Assembly (NCBI RefSeq): GCF_001306035.1
Contig: NZ_LGCM01000027.1
Span: forward strand, 178,826-242,825
DNA: 64,000 bases
Direction: 5' to 3'
From: Levilinea saccharolytica
Lineage (GTDB): Bacteria > Chloroflexota > Anaerolineae > Anaerolineales > Anaerolineaceae
Each line of letters starts with the position of its first letter. Within the stretch, counting starts at the first letter, position 1. The notes below the pieces were generated by a model. It was not told the DNA's origin and did not search any database. It saw only the letters and a program-made list of their open reading frames with translations. Both the position numbers and the translations under genes were made by a program. This document shows, in pieces, positions 7,728 to 16,300 of this stretch.

Positions 7728-10463
7728 TCAGCTCAGCCGTTCTTCCACATATCCCGCCACGGCCGCAATCGCCTCCGGCAGCCGCGCGGCGTCTTTTCCG
7801 CCCGCCTGCGCCAGGTTCGGCCGCCCGCCGCCGCTGCCGTCAATCTTCTTCGCAATCGTCTTCAGCAAGTCGCCTGCGTGCAGCCCGCGCTTAATCAGAT
7901 CGTCCGTCACCGCCGCAATCAGCACCGGCCGGCCCTCCACCGCGCTGCCCACCACCACCACCCCGCTGGCATAGCGCTGGCGGAAGCGGTCGGTCATCTG
8001 CCGCAAAGTATCTGCATCCGCATTGGCCAGAGTCACCGCCAGCACCGGCACACCTTTCACCTCAGACACGCCGTCCAGCAGGCGCACAAATTCCAAAGCC
8101 GCCGCCTCTTGCCGCAGGTGCATCATGCGTTTGTGCTGTTCGGCCAGCTCATCTTGCAGCAGTTCAACCTTCACCGGCACATCTTCCGGCGTCCCGTTCA
8201 ACAAGTTGGCCGCCCGCTTCAGCGCCCGGAAGCGGCGCTGCACCAGTTCATAGGCCGCCCGCCCCGTCACCGCCTCAATGCGCCGCACGCCTGCCGCCGC
8301 CGAGCTTTCGCTCACGATCAAGAACAGGCCAATGTCGCCCGTCTCTTCTACGTGCGTACCGCCGCACAGCTCATACGAGAACGGGTCTCCGCCGCCGATG
8401 GCAATGGTGCGCACCATATCCCCGTACTTCTCACCAAACAGAGCCATCGCGCCTTCTTCAATCGCCTTGGCCTGCGGTTTGATTTCGATCTTCAGCCGGT
8501 AATTCTCCAGTATCGCGCGGTTCACCCCAGCTTCAATCTTCTCCAATTGTTCCGGTGTCACCGCTTCAGCATGGGTGAAGTCAAAACGCAGCTTGTCCGG
8601 CGCCACCAGCGAACCGGCCTGGCGCGCATGCCCGCCCAAAACGGCGTGCAGTTCTGCATGCAGCAGGTGCGTGGCGGTATGGTTGCGGATCGTGTCCCGC
8701 CGCCGGGCTTCGTCCACCCGCGCAACAGCAATTTCACCCACCCGCGGCTCCCCCTGCACCACCCGGCCCATGTGCACCAAAATGCCCGCCGCGGGCCGGC
8801 GAATATCTTCCACCTGAATTTCCCAGCGCGGCGATCCCGCGGAAACAATCGTGCCCATATCCGACACCTGACCGCCCGATTCAACATAGAAACACGTCTT
8901 GGGCAGCACCACTTCCACGCTGTCGCCCACCGCTGCCGCCGCCACAGGTTCCCCTTCGCGCACCAACGCCAGGACTTCTCCCTCAACCTCCAGGGTGGAA
9001 TACGGGTCGTAGGCCACCCCCTCCTTGCCCAGCTTGCCTTTGGCAGTCAGGTCTTCAAACACGGCGCGGTAAATATCCACATCGTCGCCGCCCATCGCCC
9101 CAAAGGCCTTCCCCGCCCCAGAAGCAATCTTATGATCTTCCATCGCCTGGCGGAAGCCGGGTTCATCTACATCCAGATCCTGTTCGCGGGCAATATCCCG
9201 TGTGATCTCCAACGGCAGGCCGTGGGTGGCATACAATTCAAACGCCCGCGCCCCGTCCAAGACCCGCTGGCCGCTCGCGCGCAGCTCATCAAAATAACCT
9301 TGCAGAACGCTCAGGCCGCTTTCTACCGTACGCTGAAAGCGTACTTCCTCGCGCGTCAGACTGTCCAGAATAGCGGTGCGGTTGCGTACCAGCTCAGGAT
9401 AATGCTCGCCGTAAATCGCGATCACCTGTTCCGCCACCTGCGCCAGGAACGGCTTGGTCAAGCCGATTTTCCCGCCAAAGCGTGCCCCGCGGCGGATGAT
9501 CATCCGGCACACGTAGTTGCGCCCTGTGTTCCCCGGAACCACCCCATCCGCGATCAAGAAAGATGCCGCCCGCGCATGATCCGCAATCACCCGGTAAGGG
9601 GTGAAATTCTCGTCCCGTTCAGCGTCGCTGTGGCCCGTGATCTCTTGAACCACTTTCATCAAGGGCAGCATTAAATCGGTGCGGTAATTGGAGTTCACGC
9701 CCTGCATAATGCGCACAATGCGCTCAAAGCCCATGCCCGTATCCACATGCATGGAAGGCAGCGGCTCCAACGTCGTCGCGTTGATGCGGTTGTATTGAAT
9801 AAACACCAGGTTCCAAATTTCCAGGTAGCGAGCGCAGTCTCCGTTCACACGGCATACATGCCCGGCCACGCCCTTCTTGTCGCAAGCGTCCGGCCCCAAA
9901 TCGATGTGAATTTCGCTGCACGGCCCGCACGGCCCGGTGTCAGCCATCTCCCAGAAGTTATCCTTGCGGCCGTAATACAGCACCTGATCCGGGTTGATCC
10001 CCGGCTGCTTGCGCCAGGCCGAGGCCGCTTCTTCATCCGTGGGGATGTCGCCCTTATCATCTTTAAAGCAGGTCGTCCACAACCGCGCTTTGTCCAGTCC
10101 CCACACCTCGGTCAGCAGCTCCCATGCCCAGGCGATCGCCTCAGCCTTGTAATAATCGCCGAACGACCAGTTGCCCAGCATTTCAAAGAACGTATGGTGC
10201 GAATCGTCGCGGCCCACATCGTCCAAATCGTTGTGCTTGCCAGCCACGCGCATACATTTCTGGCTGTTCGCAGCCCGCGTGTACGGCCTGTGATCCGTTC
10301 CTAAAAACACATCCTTAAACTGGACCATACCGGCGTTGGTGAACAGCAAAGTCTGATCTCCCCCCGGAACCAATGAGGAGGAAGGAACAAAGGTGTGGCC
10401 TTTGCTGATGAAAAAATCAATAAAGGACTGCCGGATATCTGCACCGGTCCATTTCTTTTCCAT
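7728..10463 (-). CDS. alaS: Alanyl-tRNA synthetase
   Basis: A 911-residue class II synthetase charging tRNA-Ala. The order is: catalytic domain beginning EKKWTGADIRQSFIDFFISKGH, with motif 2 region FEMLGNWSFGDYYK; the tRNA-binding region; the editing domain with HTATHLLHAEL and CGGTHV zinc ligands; and a C-terminal DHHA1 domain with GGGRPNLAQAGG. Length and order are normal for bacterial AlaS. ATG 10463 is chosen over GTG 10472 because the GAGGAG ribosome site lies eight bases upstream of the ATG but abuts the GTG. Its promoter is recognisable at 10516-10544. A 598-residue open frame on the opposite strand is a codon-bias shadow. Confidence 0.98.
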   Translation of the reverse strand: MEKKWTGADIRQSFIDFFISKGHTFVPSSSLVPGGDQTLLFTNAGMVQFKDVFLGTDHRPYTRAANSQKCMRVAGKHNDLDDVGRDDSHHTFFEMLGNWSFGDYYKAEAIAWAWELLTEVWGLDKARLWTTCFKDDKGDIPTDEEAASAWRKQPGINPDQVLYYGRKDNFWEMADTGPCGPCSEIHIDLGPDACDKKGVAGHVCRVNGDCARYLEIWNLVFIQYNRINATTLEPLPSMHVDTGMGFERIVRIMQGVNSNYRTDLMLPLMKVVQEITGHSDAERDENFTPYRVIADHARAASFLIADGVVPGNTGRNYVCRMIIRRGARFGGKIGLTKPFLAQVAEQVIAIYGEHYPELVRNRTAILDSLTREEVRFQRTVESGLSVLQGYFDELRASGQRVLDGARAFELYATHGLPLEITRDIAREQDLDVDEPGFRQAMEDHKIASGAGKAFGAMGGDDVDIYRAVFEDLTAKGKLGKEGVAYDPYSTLEVEGEVLALVREGEPVAAAAVGDSVEVVLPKTCFYVESGGQVSDMGTIVSAGSPRWEIQVEDIRRPAAGILVHMGRVVQGEPRVGEIAVARVDEARRRDTIRNHTATHLLHAELHAVLGGHARQAGSLVAPDKLRFDFTHAEAVTPEQLEKIEAGVNRAILENYRLKIEIKPQAKAIEEGAMALFGEKYGDMVRTIAIGGGDPFSYELCGGTHVEETGDIGLFLIVSESSAAAGVRRIEAVTGRAAYELVQRRFRALKRAANLLNGTPEDVPVKVELLQDELAEQHKRMMHLRQEAAALEFVRLLDGVSEVKGVPVLAVTLANADADTLRQMTDRFRQRYASGVVVVGSAVEGRPVLIAAVTDDLIKRGLHAGDLLKTIAKKIDGSGGGRPNLAQAGGKDAARLPEAIAAVAGYVEERLS

Positions 10464-10515
10464 AAATCGCACTCCTCAATCGGGTTTCATGAAGTCGAAT
10501 CAAAACAGTGTGCCC

Positions 10516-10544
10516 ATTATAAACGAGACCCCCCTAAGAATCAA
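10516..10544 (-). promoter_or_regulatory. Sigma-70-type promoter of alaS
   Basis: On the minus strand: TTGATT (10544-10539), 17-base spacer, TATAAT (10521-10516). Transcription would start near 10509, leaving a leader of about 46 bases with a GAGGAG ribosome site. No T-box or other leader structure is evident in so short a leader. Confidence 0.75.
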
Positions 10545-10566
10545 TTCTGCACCCATCTCCCTGCAT

Positions 10567-10602
10567 AAAACACACCGCTCCAGGGCTGCCCCAGAGCGGT
10601 GT
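10567..10602 (-). terminator. Terminator of the TPR/C25 peptidase operon
   Basis: On the minus strand ACACCGCTC (10602-10594) pairs with GAGCGGTGT (10580-10572) across a 13-base loop, followed by TTTTATG. It lies about 30 bases after the stop of the peptidase gene and closes the operon. Confidence 0.75.
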
Positions 10603-10631
10603 CAGGCCTTGCAGGATCTTGCGGCCGCAAT

Positions 10632-13397
10632 TTAACGTGACACAGCCAGCTTGACAATTTTGCCCTGCGCGTCCAGCGTGGCCCGCGCGAAGTGATGATG
10701 CACGTGCTGGGCGATCTTCACCTGCTTTTCCAGGGTCACCACCACGCGTCCATTGGCGTTCTGTGGAACCGCGGCGCCGTTGGCTTGCTTGGGGCTGTTG
10801 GCGCTGTGCTGCCGTCCAAAACGCACCTCTGCATGATCCAACCCCGGCAGGTAAGGGGCCACCACCTGCTTCACTTCCAGCAGCGCCTCTTTGGTCACGC
10901 CCTTCGGCAGGCTGCCCTCTGCCTCAGCCGATTCCTGTACGGTGTTCACCGTTGGCGCGGTTTTCAGCCGGGCGATGTTTTTGCCGTTTGCCCGAAATCC
11001 TTCCCAACTGGCCAACGGGTCGCCGTACAGCACAAACGAAATCAGCGTCTTCTGATCCTCAGCATCCAAAAAGCCCTGCCGCCGGGTCATTTCTTTTACC
11101 AGATCCAGCCGCGCCCGCAGCAGCGCCTCACCCACTGGCCGTCCATCGCGCAGGTGCTTCCAGAAGTATTGTCCCAACAGATCCGCACCGATCAAAGGGG
11201 TGGCCACAGAGCCGTAGGCGATCACCGTCGAAGCCACCACCGCCGTGCTGCCGATGGATAAAAACCGCAGACACAACGACTGCGCCTCGCTTTTATTTTC
11301 AATCAGCCCGCCGTAACACGCCTCTGTAAACACCACCTTGGGCGCGCGCCCATTTTTTGCCAGGTCTTTTGCGCTCAATGCCACGGGATAGTCGGGGCCG
11401 CTGTGCGCCTCCGAAAAATCGCGCTGTCCATACCATTCGGCCGTATCCGGCAAGCCGTGCAGATTGTAGTAACCCACATCCACATGCGTCAGCCGCTTCG
11501 GTTCAAAACTGCCCGAAAACTCCGGCGGCGAAACCAGCAATGCTTTTCCATCCCCCACCGGCCGAAAAGCCGCCAGCGACGAGCGCCGCCACACCGAAGC
11601 CGAGTAGCCAAAGCTCGGCGCGCCGGAGGAAGCTGGGGCAAAAGACCGCAAGAAAGGAATCCGGTCAAGCCACGACACCAGCATCAGCAAAGGTTTCACC
11701 CAGGCAGGCGTCACCTTCCATTGGCTGTGGTAGCGCGTCATGCGCCGGATCTGCTCCAATAGCATGCCCGCGTCCGAGCCTTTTTCACCCGGGATACGCC
11801 CCACCGGCCACTCTGCCACGAAATAATTCGAATCCAGGGTGGCGTACGGGTTGTCGGACGGCACCTCAGCGTCGTCGTCATCGCTGGGGTTGGGCAGCCG
11901 GTGGTGCGGCACCACATCCGGCCCGCCGATGATCACCAGCGCACCAATCATCTGCCCTTTTTTCGCCAAAGCCTGATCCAAATCCGTCAGAGCTAATTTT
12001 AACTGCCAGGGATCCACGGCTGCGTCCGCGCTCATCCCCGCCGGACCGTCACTTTTCACCGCATCCGGCAGAAATACCAACCCGCTCCAATGCCGCCGTT
12101 TGCTGACTGCTTCTGCCAGGCGCTGCATTTCGCGCTCAATGATCTCCGCCGTCTGCAGGCCATACTTCTTTTCCAGACCCGTGTGCGTGCTGAAAACCAC
12201 ATACACCGGGTAACGTCCATCTGCACGCGGAGCTTCCGTCTGCTGCAAACGTTCCGCCAGGTGATCCAAAACCGCGGCAACCTCCTGTACCCCCTCGCTG
12301 ACCGCAGGGCTGCTTTTCGCCTCGCTCACCTGCGCCGCAGGGGCCGCCTCCGGGGCTGCCGCCACAGGATCCAAGCTGCCTTCTGTGCGTTCCAGGCTCT
12401 GCACGAAAGCCTCTAAGGTCTCTTCCAGGGATTCGCTCGCCTCAGCCGTCTCCTCAATGGGGCTTTCATCCCCAACCGCATGCCCCAGGCCCTCCTGAGC
12501 AGCCGTTTCGGTCGCGGGTGTTTCTTCTGCTGGGGCTGCTGCGTCGGCGGTTTCCGCCGCTGCTTCCACAGCGATCCCTTCCCCTGTCGCCAGGTTGTTC
12601 CCGCCCAGTCGTGCGCTCACATCCACTGGCACAGGCAGATCAAACGCCATCTCCAATCGCACCGGCCACAGCGGACGGTAACGAAATGTCTCTCCCCACA
12701 GCCGCACCGGAATCTGCGCCGCCGGATCGTTGGACACCGCCTGATGCAATAACTGCACAGCGTTGGCTTCTTGCCCCGCCCGCAGATCCGCATCCGCCAG
12801 AGCCAGGGTAAACACCAGTGTGTCCGGCCAGCGCGTGTGGTAAAGCTGAGCCAGCTGCCGCCGTGCGGCCGCGTCCTGTGTCTGCATCGCAATGCGCAAA
12901 TGCAGGACAGCCGCCAAAGCTGAAGTGGGCATCATCCCCAACGCCGCGTAGACGCCTGCTTCTGCTTGCGAATACTCACCTGCCAGAATCAATTTTCGCA
13001 CAGTCCGCAGCTGCGCATAAGCCTGCGGCAGCTCTCCGCTGGTTTTCGAATCCCAGCCCAAAACAGCCGCCTGATACCCGGCCTCTTGAGCCATTTCAGG
13101 CTTGTTTTCGCGGTAGGCCTCGGCCAGCGCCAGCTGCACCTGAACATCTTCAGGATCTTGCGCCGCCAGTTTTTCTAAAATCGGGGTCGCCAGGTCAAGG
13201 CGGCCCTCGCCCATCCACGCGCGCGCCAGCGCCCATTGGACGGTCAAATCGCCGGGAAAAATGGCCAGCCAGCTCACCGCCGCCTGCCGGGCAAATCGGT
13301 AAGACCGGCTTTCTAAGGCTGCCGTCAGCAGCAGCACCAGCTTTGCGCGGCCGATGATTTGAACGCCGCCAGAAGGAGTTTCAATTTTTGGGTTCAT
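10632..13397 (-). CDS. TPR protein with C-terminal gingipain-like (C25/clan CD) cysteine peptidase domain
   Basis: 921 residues. Residues about 20-250 are TPR-like helices (LALAEAYRENKPEMA and similar). Residues about 270-380 form an Ala/Glu-rich acidic linker. A clan CD peptidase domain spans about 395-780: SDNPYATLDSNYFVAEWPVGRIPGE is the peptidase C25 signature, NLHG carries His647 and TEACYGG carries Cys694, the expected catalytic pair. The last 120 residues include a QHVHHHF stretch. There is no signal peptide or transmembrane segment, so it is probably cytoplasmic, unlike secreted gingipains. Its ATG overlaps the TGA of the giant TPR gene (13394-13397). It is likely an effector protease whose substrate is recruited by TPRs. 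CHAT peptidases are the closest alternative class. Confidence 0.82.
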   Translation of the reverse strand: MNPKIETPSGGVQIIGRAKLVLLLTAALESRSYRFARQAAVSWLAIFPGDLTVQWALARAWMGEGRLDLATPILEKLAAQDPEDVQVQLALAEAYRENKPEMAQEAGYQAAVLGWDSKTSGELPQAYAQLRTVRKLILAGEYSQAEAGVYAALGMMPTSALAAVLHLRIAMQTQDAAARRQLAQLYHTRWPDTLVFTLALADADLRAGQEANAVQLLHQAVSNDPAAQIPVRLWGETFRYRPLWPVRLEMAFDLPVPVDVSARLGGNNLATGEGIAVEAAAETADAAAPAEETPATETAAQEGLGHAVGDESPIEETAEASESLEETLEAFVQSLERTEGSLDPVAAAPEAAPAAQVSEAKSSPAVSEGVQEVAAVLDHLAERLQQTEAPRADGRYPVYVVFSTHTGLEKKYGLQTAEIIEREMQRLAEAVSKRRHWSGLVFLPDAVKSDGPAGMSADAAVDPWQLKLALTDLDQALAKKGQMIGALVIIGGPDVVPHHRLPNPSDDDDAEVPSDNPYATLDSNYFVAEWPVGRIPGEKGSDAGMLLEQIRRMTRYHSQWKVTPAWVKPLLMLVSWLDRIPFLRSFAPASSGAPSFGYSASVWRRSSLAAFRPVGDGKALLVSPPEFSGSFEPKRLTHVDVGYYNLHGLPDTAEWYGQRDFSEAHSGPDYPVALSAKDLAKNGRAPKVVFTEACYGGLIENKSEAQSLCLRFLSIGSTAVVASTVIAYGSVATPLIGADLLGQYFWKHLRDGRPVGEALLRARLDLVKEMTRRQGFLDAEDQKTLISFVLYGDPLASWEGFRANGKNIARLKTAPTVNTVQESAEAEGSLPKGVTKEALLEVKQVVAPYLPGLDHAEVRFGRQHSANSPKQANGAAVPQNANGRVVVTLEKQVKIAQHVHHHFARATLDAQGKIVKLAVSR

Positions 13398-16300
13398 GGG
13401 TAGGCTTTAGCCTCCTGAGGGTTATGCACCAGGTTCAGTGCAATAATCGCGCCAAGCTGTTTGCGGATCTGCACATCCCCCGGGGCCAGATGTGCCGCCT
13501 TGCGCAGCATGGCCTCTGCCCCGAGGTAATCTTTGTTATCTCGCAGCAGAATTCCTGCCTGGGTAAAGGCTCGCGGGTCTTCAGGAGCCACCTGAGTGGC
13601 CTTTTGGTAAATTTGCAGCGCTTGCAGCGTCTCCCGCCGGTCAAGGTATGTTGCTCCCAAATCCAAATACGGGGCCAGTTCTGCCGGAGCCAATCGTACC
13701 GCCTCGCTGAAATGGTATATAGCCTGATCCAGCTGCCCCATCTGCCGCTGAATGCGCCCCATCAAGTAATGGGCATCGTACCGGCCGCTGTCCAATTTGA
13801 TCGCCGTCTGCACCAGTTTTTCCGCCCCCAAAACATCCCCAGAGGTCAGTTTTGCCCGTCCAAAGGCCAGGAACGCCTTTGCATTTTGCGCGTCAAGGGT
13901 CGTCAGGCGCTGGTACAGCGGCATAGCTGAAGCCACACCCTCCAGGCGTTCCACCAATAAGGCTTGTTCAAATAAGACGACTGGCTGGTCAGGGTGCTGC
14001 GCCAAAAATCGAGACAGCACCCGCAGCGACTCACGCTCCTGCCCTTGTAAAACTAGCGCCCGCCCCGCCAGGAGTGCAGCGCTGCTTTCCGCCGGGTCGC
14101 GGCGCAAGGCCTCATTGGCAAACGCCAACGCTCGCAAACCGTCGTTCATATCCATGCAAATTTCACTGCAAAGCAGCGCCGGGGCTGCTGATTCTGCTTC
14201 CAGGCGGCAGGCCAATTCTGCGCACTCCAGCGCCTCACGGTGCGAGGTAATCGTTCGGTAAGTGCGCGCCATCGTCATCCACAAATCTGCGGAATCCGGG
14301 TGACTGCGCGTGGCTTTCGAAAGTAGTTCTAAAGCGCGGAACGGCAGCGACTGTTCCAAATAAGCGCGCGCCAGCAGCACCGCATAACGGGCGTCTTCGG
14401 GCCGTTGTTCGGCCGCCGCCTCCAGGTGCTGGAGCATCGAGCGGCCCTGGTTCAGCGATTCCGCCAGCTGCCCCGCCCAAACCTGCCATTCCGGTTCGTC
14501 CGGCCAAAAACCTACCGCCTTCTCCAAAGCCGCCAGCGCCAACGGCAGATCCCCGGATTTTTCGGCCAGTAAAGCCAGAACCACATGCCCCAAAGGATCA
14601 TTGGGCCGCCGGGCCACCACCCCACGCGCCAATTCCACCCCTTCCTGCGGCTCCATCTCCTGATGGCACAACGCCGCCTGCAAAGCCACCTCCGGTGCGT
14701 CCAGCTCCTGCTGGGCCACTTGCAGCGCCAAAGCGCAGTTGCGCAGCTGCCTCAGGATTAAAATCATGCTTTCCACCGCCTGTGCGCCCTTCAGCGTGTT
14801 CACCAATCCGCGCACATTCTGAGGGGTCATCTGGAACAGCGATTGCCCCAAGCTGCGCCACAACTGCACCTCGCCGTCCGGCCACAATCCTTCCAGTTGG
14901 GTCAGCGCCATATCCAACTGTTCATAACGGTCAGCCCCCAAAACTTGCATCCCAGGCAGCCGCGTGACACAGCGCAGCTCTTGCAACAGACGGAAACGCT
15001 TCACCGCCAGCACTAAGGTTCGCACCAGGTCATAATTGGCTCGCGGTTCCTCCGGTTGGCGCGCCTGTCCGCTGATCGCTGCCGCAGCCGCCGCCTCCCA
15101 ATCCTCCAATTCCATCCAGGCCTGCACCAAAGACCGTTCCGCCGTGCGCAGGCAGGCTGGCTTCCAATCATACAAGGCAATTTTGCCCTGTGCCCGGCGC
15201 TCTTTCTCTGCCTCAAAAGCCCGGCGCGCGCTGTCCATCGCTTTGCGGCCCAGCGTCCAATTTCCAGCCCGCACCTGCAGACGCGCTGCTGCGCTCCACA
15301 GCCTCGCATTTTCAACCTGTGCCGCCCACTGCATCACCTCGGCCGCGTCAATACCCTCGCCATTGCCGGCGTTGAGGGTATGTTCCAAAGTCAGCCCCCA
15401 ACAGGCCGCCCAGGCTGCGGGTTGATCCCGGCGCAGATTTTCCACTCTGGCCGGGTCCAGATCGCTCAGATGCACATATTCCGCTGCGCTGGTCTCATCC
15501 ATCATCGCCCAGGCACATTCCGCCGCCAGCACGCGCACCTCCAGCGCTTCTGGTCGAGCTTCCAGCGCCATTTCAGCGTAATTTAGAGCCTGCGCCGTCT
15601 CCCCATTCGCCCGGTTCCACACCGCCAGTCGCACCCAGCGGTCCACCGGATCAGTTAAGGAGGCTAGCCATTCTTCTGACAGGACCCCATGCTGCAAATC
15701 CATAAACCCCGCCGGTTCACATCGCAGACTTTGCTCCACACAGGCCGCCGCCGCCTGATACCGCCCGCTGGCCGCCAGCAGGTCAGCCTCAAACACCAAA
15801 AACACCGGGTCTTTTGCCCGCTGTGAGTCACTCGTGCGGATCAAATCAAGCGCATCGGTCAGACTGCCTGCCTGCGCTAACATACCAGCGGTCTCAAAGC
15901 GAATTTGGCGGTTCTCAGGAGCTGCCTGCTGGGCATGCTGTAGAAAAGCCAATGCAGCAGAAGCATTGCCCAACCGCAGCTGTAAATACGCCGCGCGCCG
16001 CAGATGCTCTCCCTGAACAAAAGCCAGGCAGTCCAATTCCTGCAAAGTAACCTGCGCCCCCAGGATATCCCCTGCCATGAGCTGCGCCTCTGCCAGCCGC
16101 ACGCGGATTTCGCCGTTATCGTTTTCCAATTGGGCCGCGGTTTGCAAAGCTTCAACCCCCGCTTCCCAATTCCCCAGCGCAGCCGAAAGCTCCGCAAACC
16201 AGCTCAACTGATCCAGGTCGTTCGGCGCTAAGCGTAATGTCTGTTTGGCGCTCTGCATAGCGTCATCCGTCAGCCCGGCCTGCCAGTACACCTCGGAAAG

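Noticed and set aside
7878..9674. 598-codon open frame on the plus strand opposite alaS
   Set aside because: It lies wholly within highly conserved alaS, has no ribosome site or family motif, and its composition (His/Arg/Pro rich) is that of an antisense shadow in GC-rich DNA.
10632..13397. Link of the TPR-peptidase to a type III-E CRISPR (Craspase-like) system
   Set aside because: No CRISPR repeats or cas genes are in the window, and the motifs fit C25 better than CHAT.
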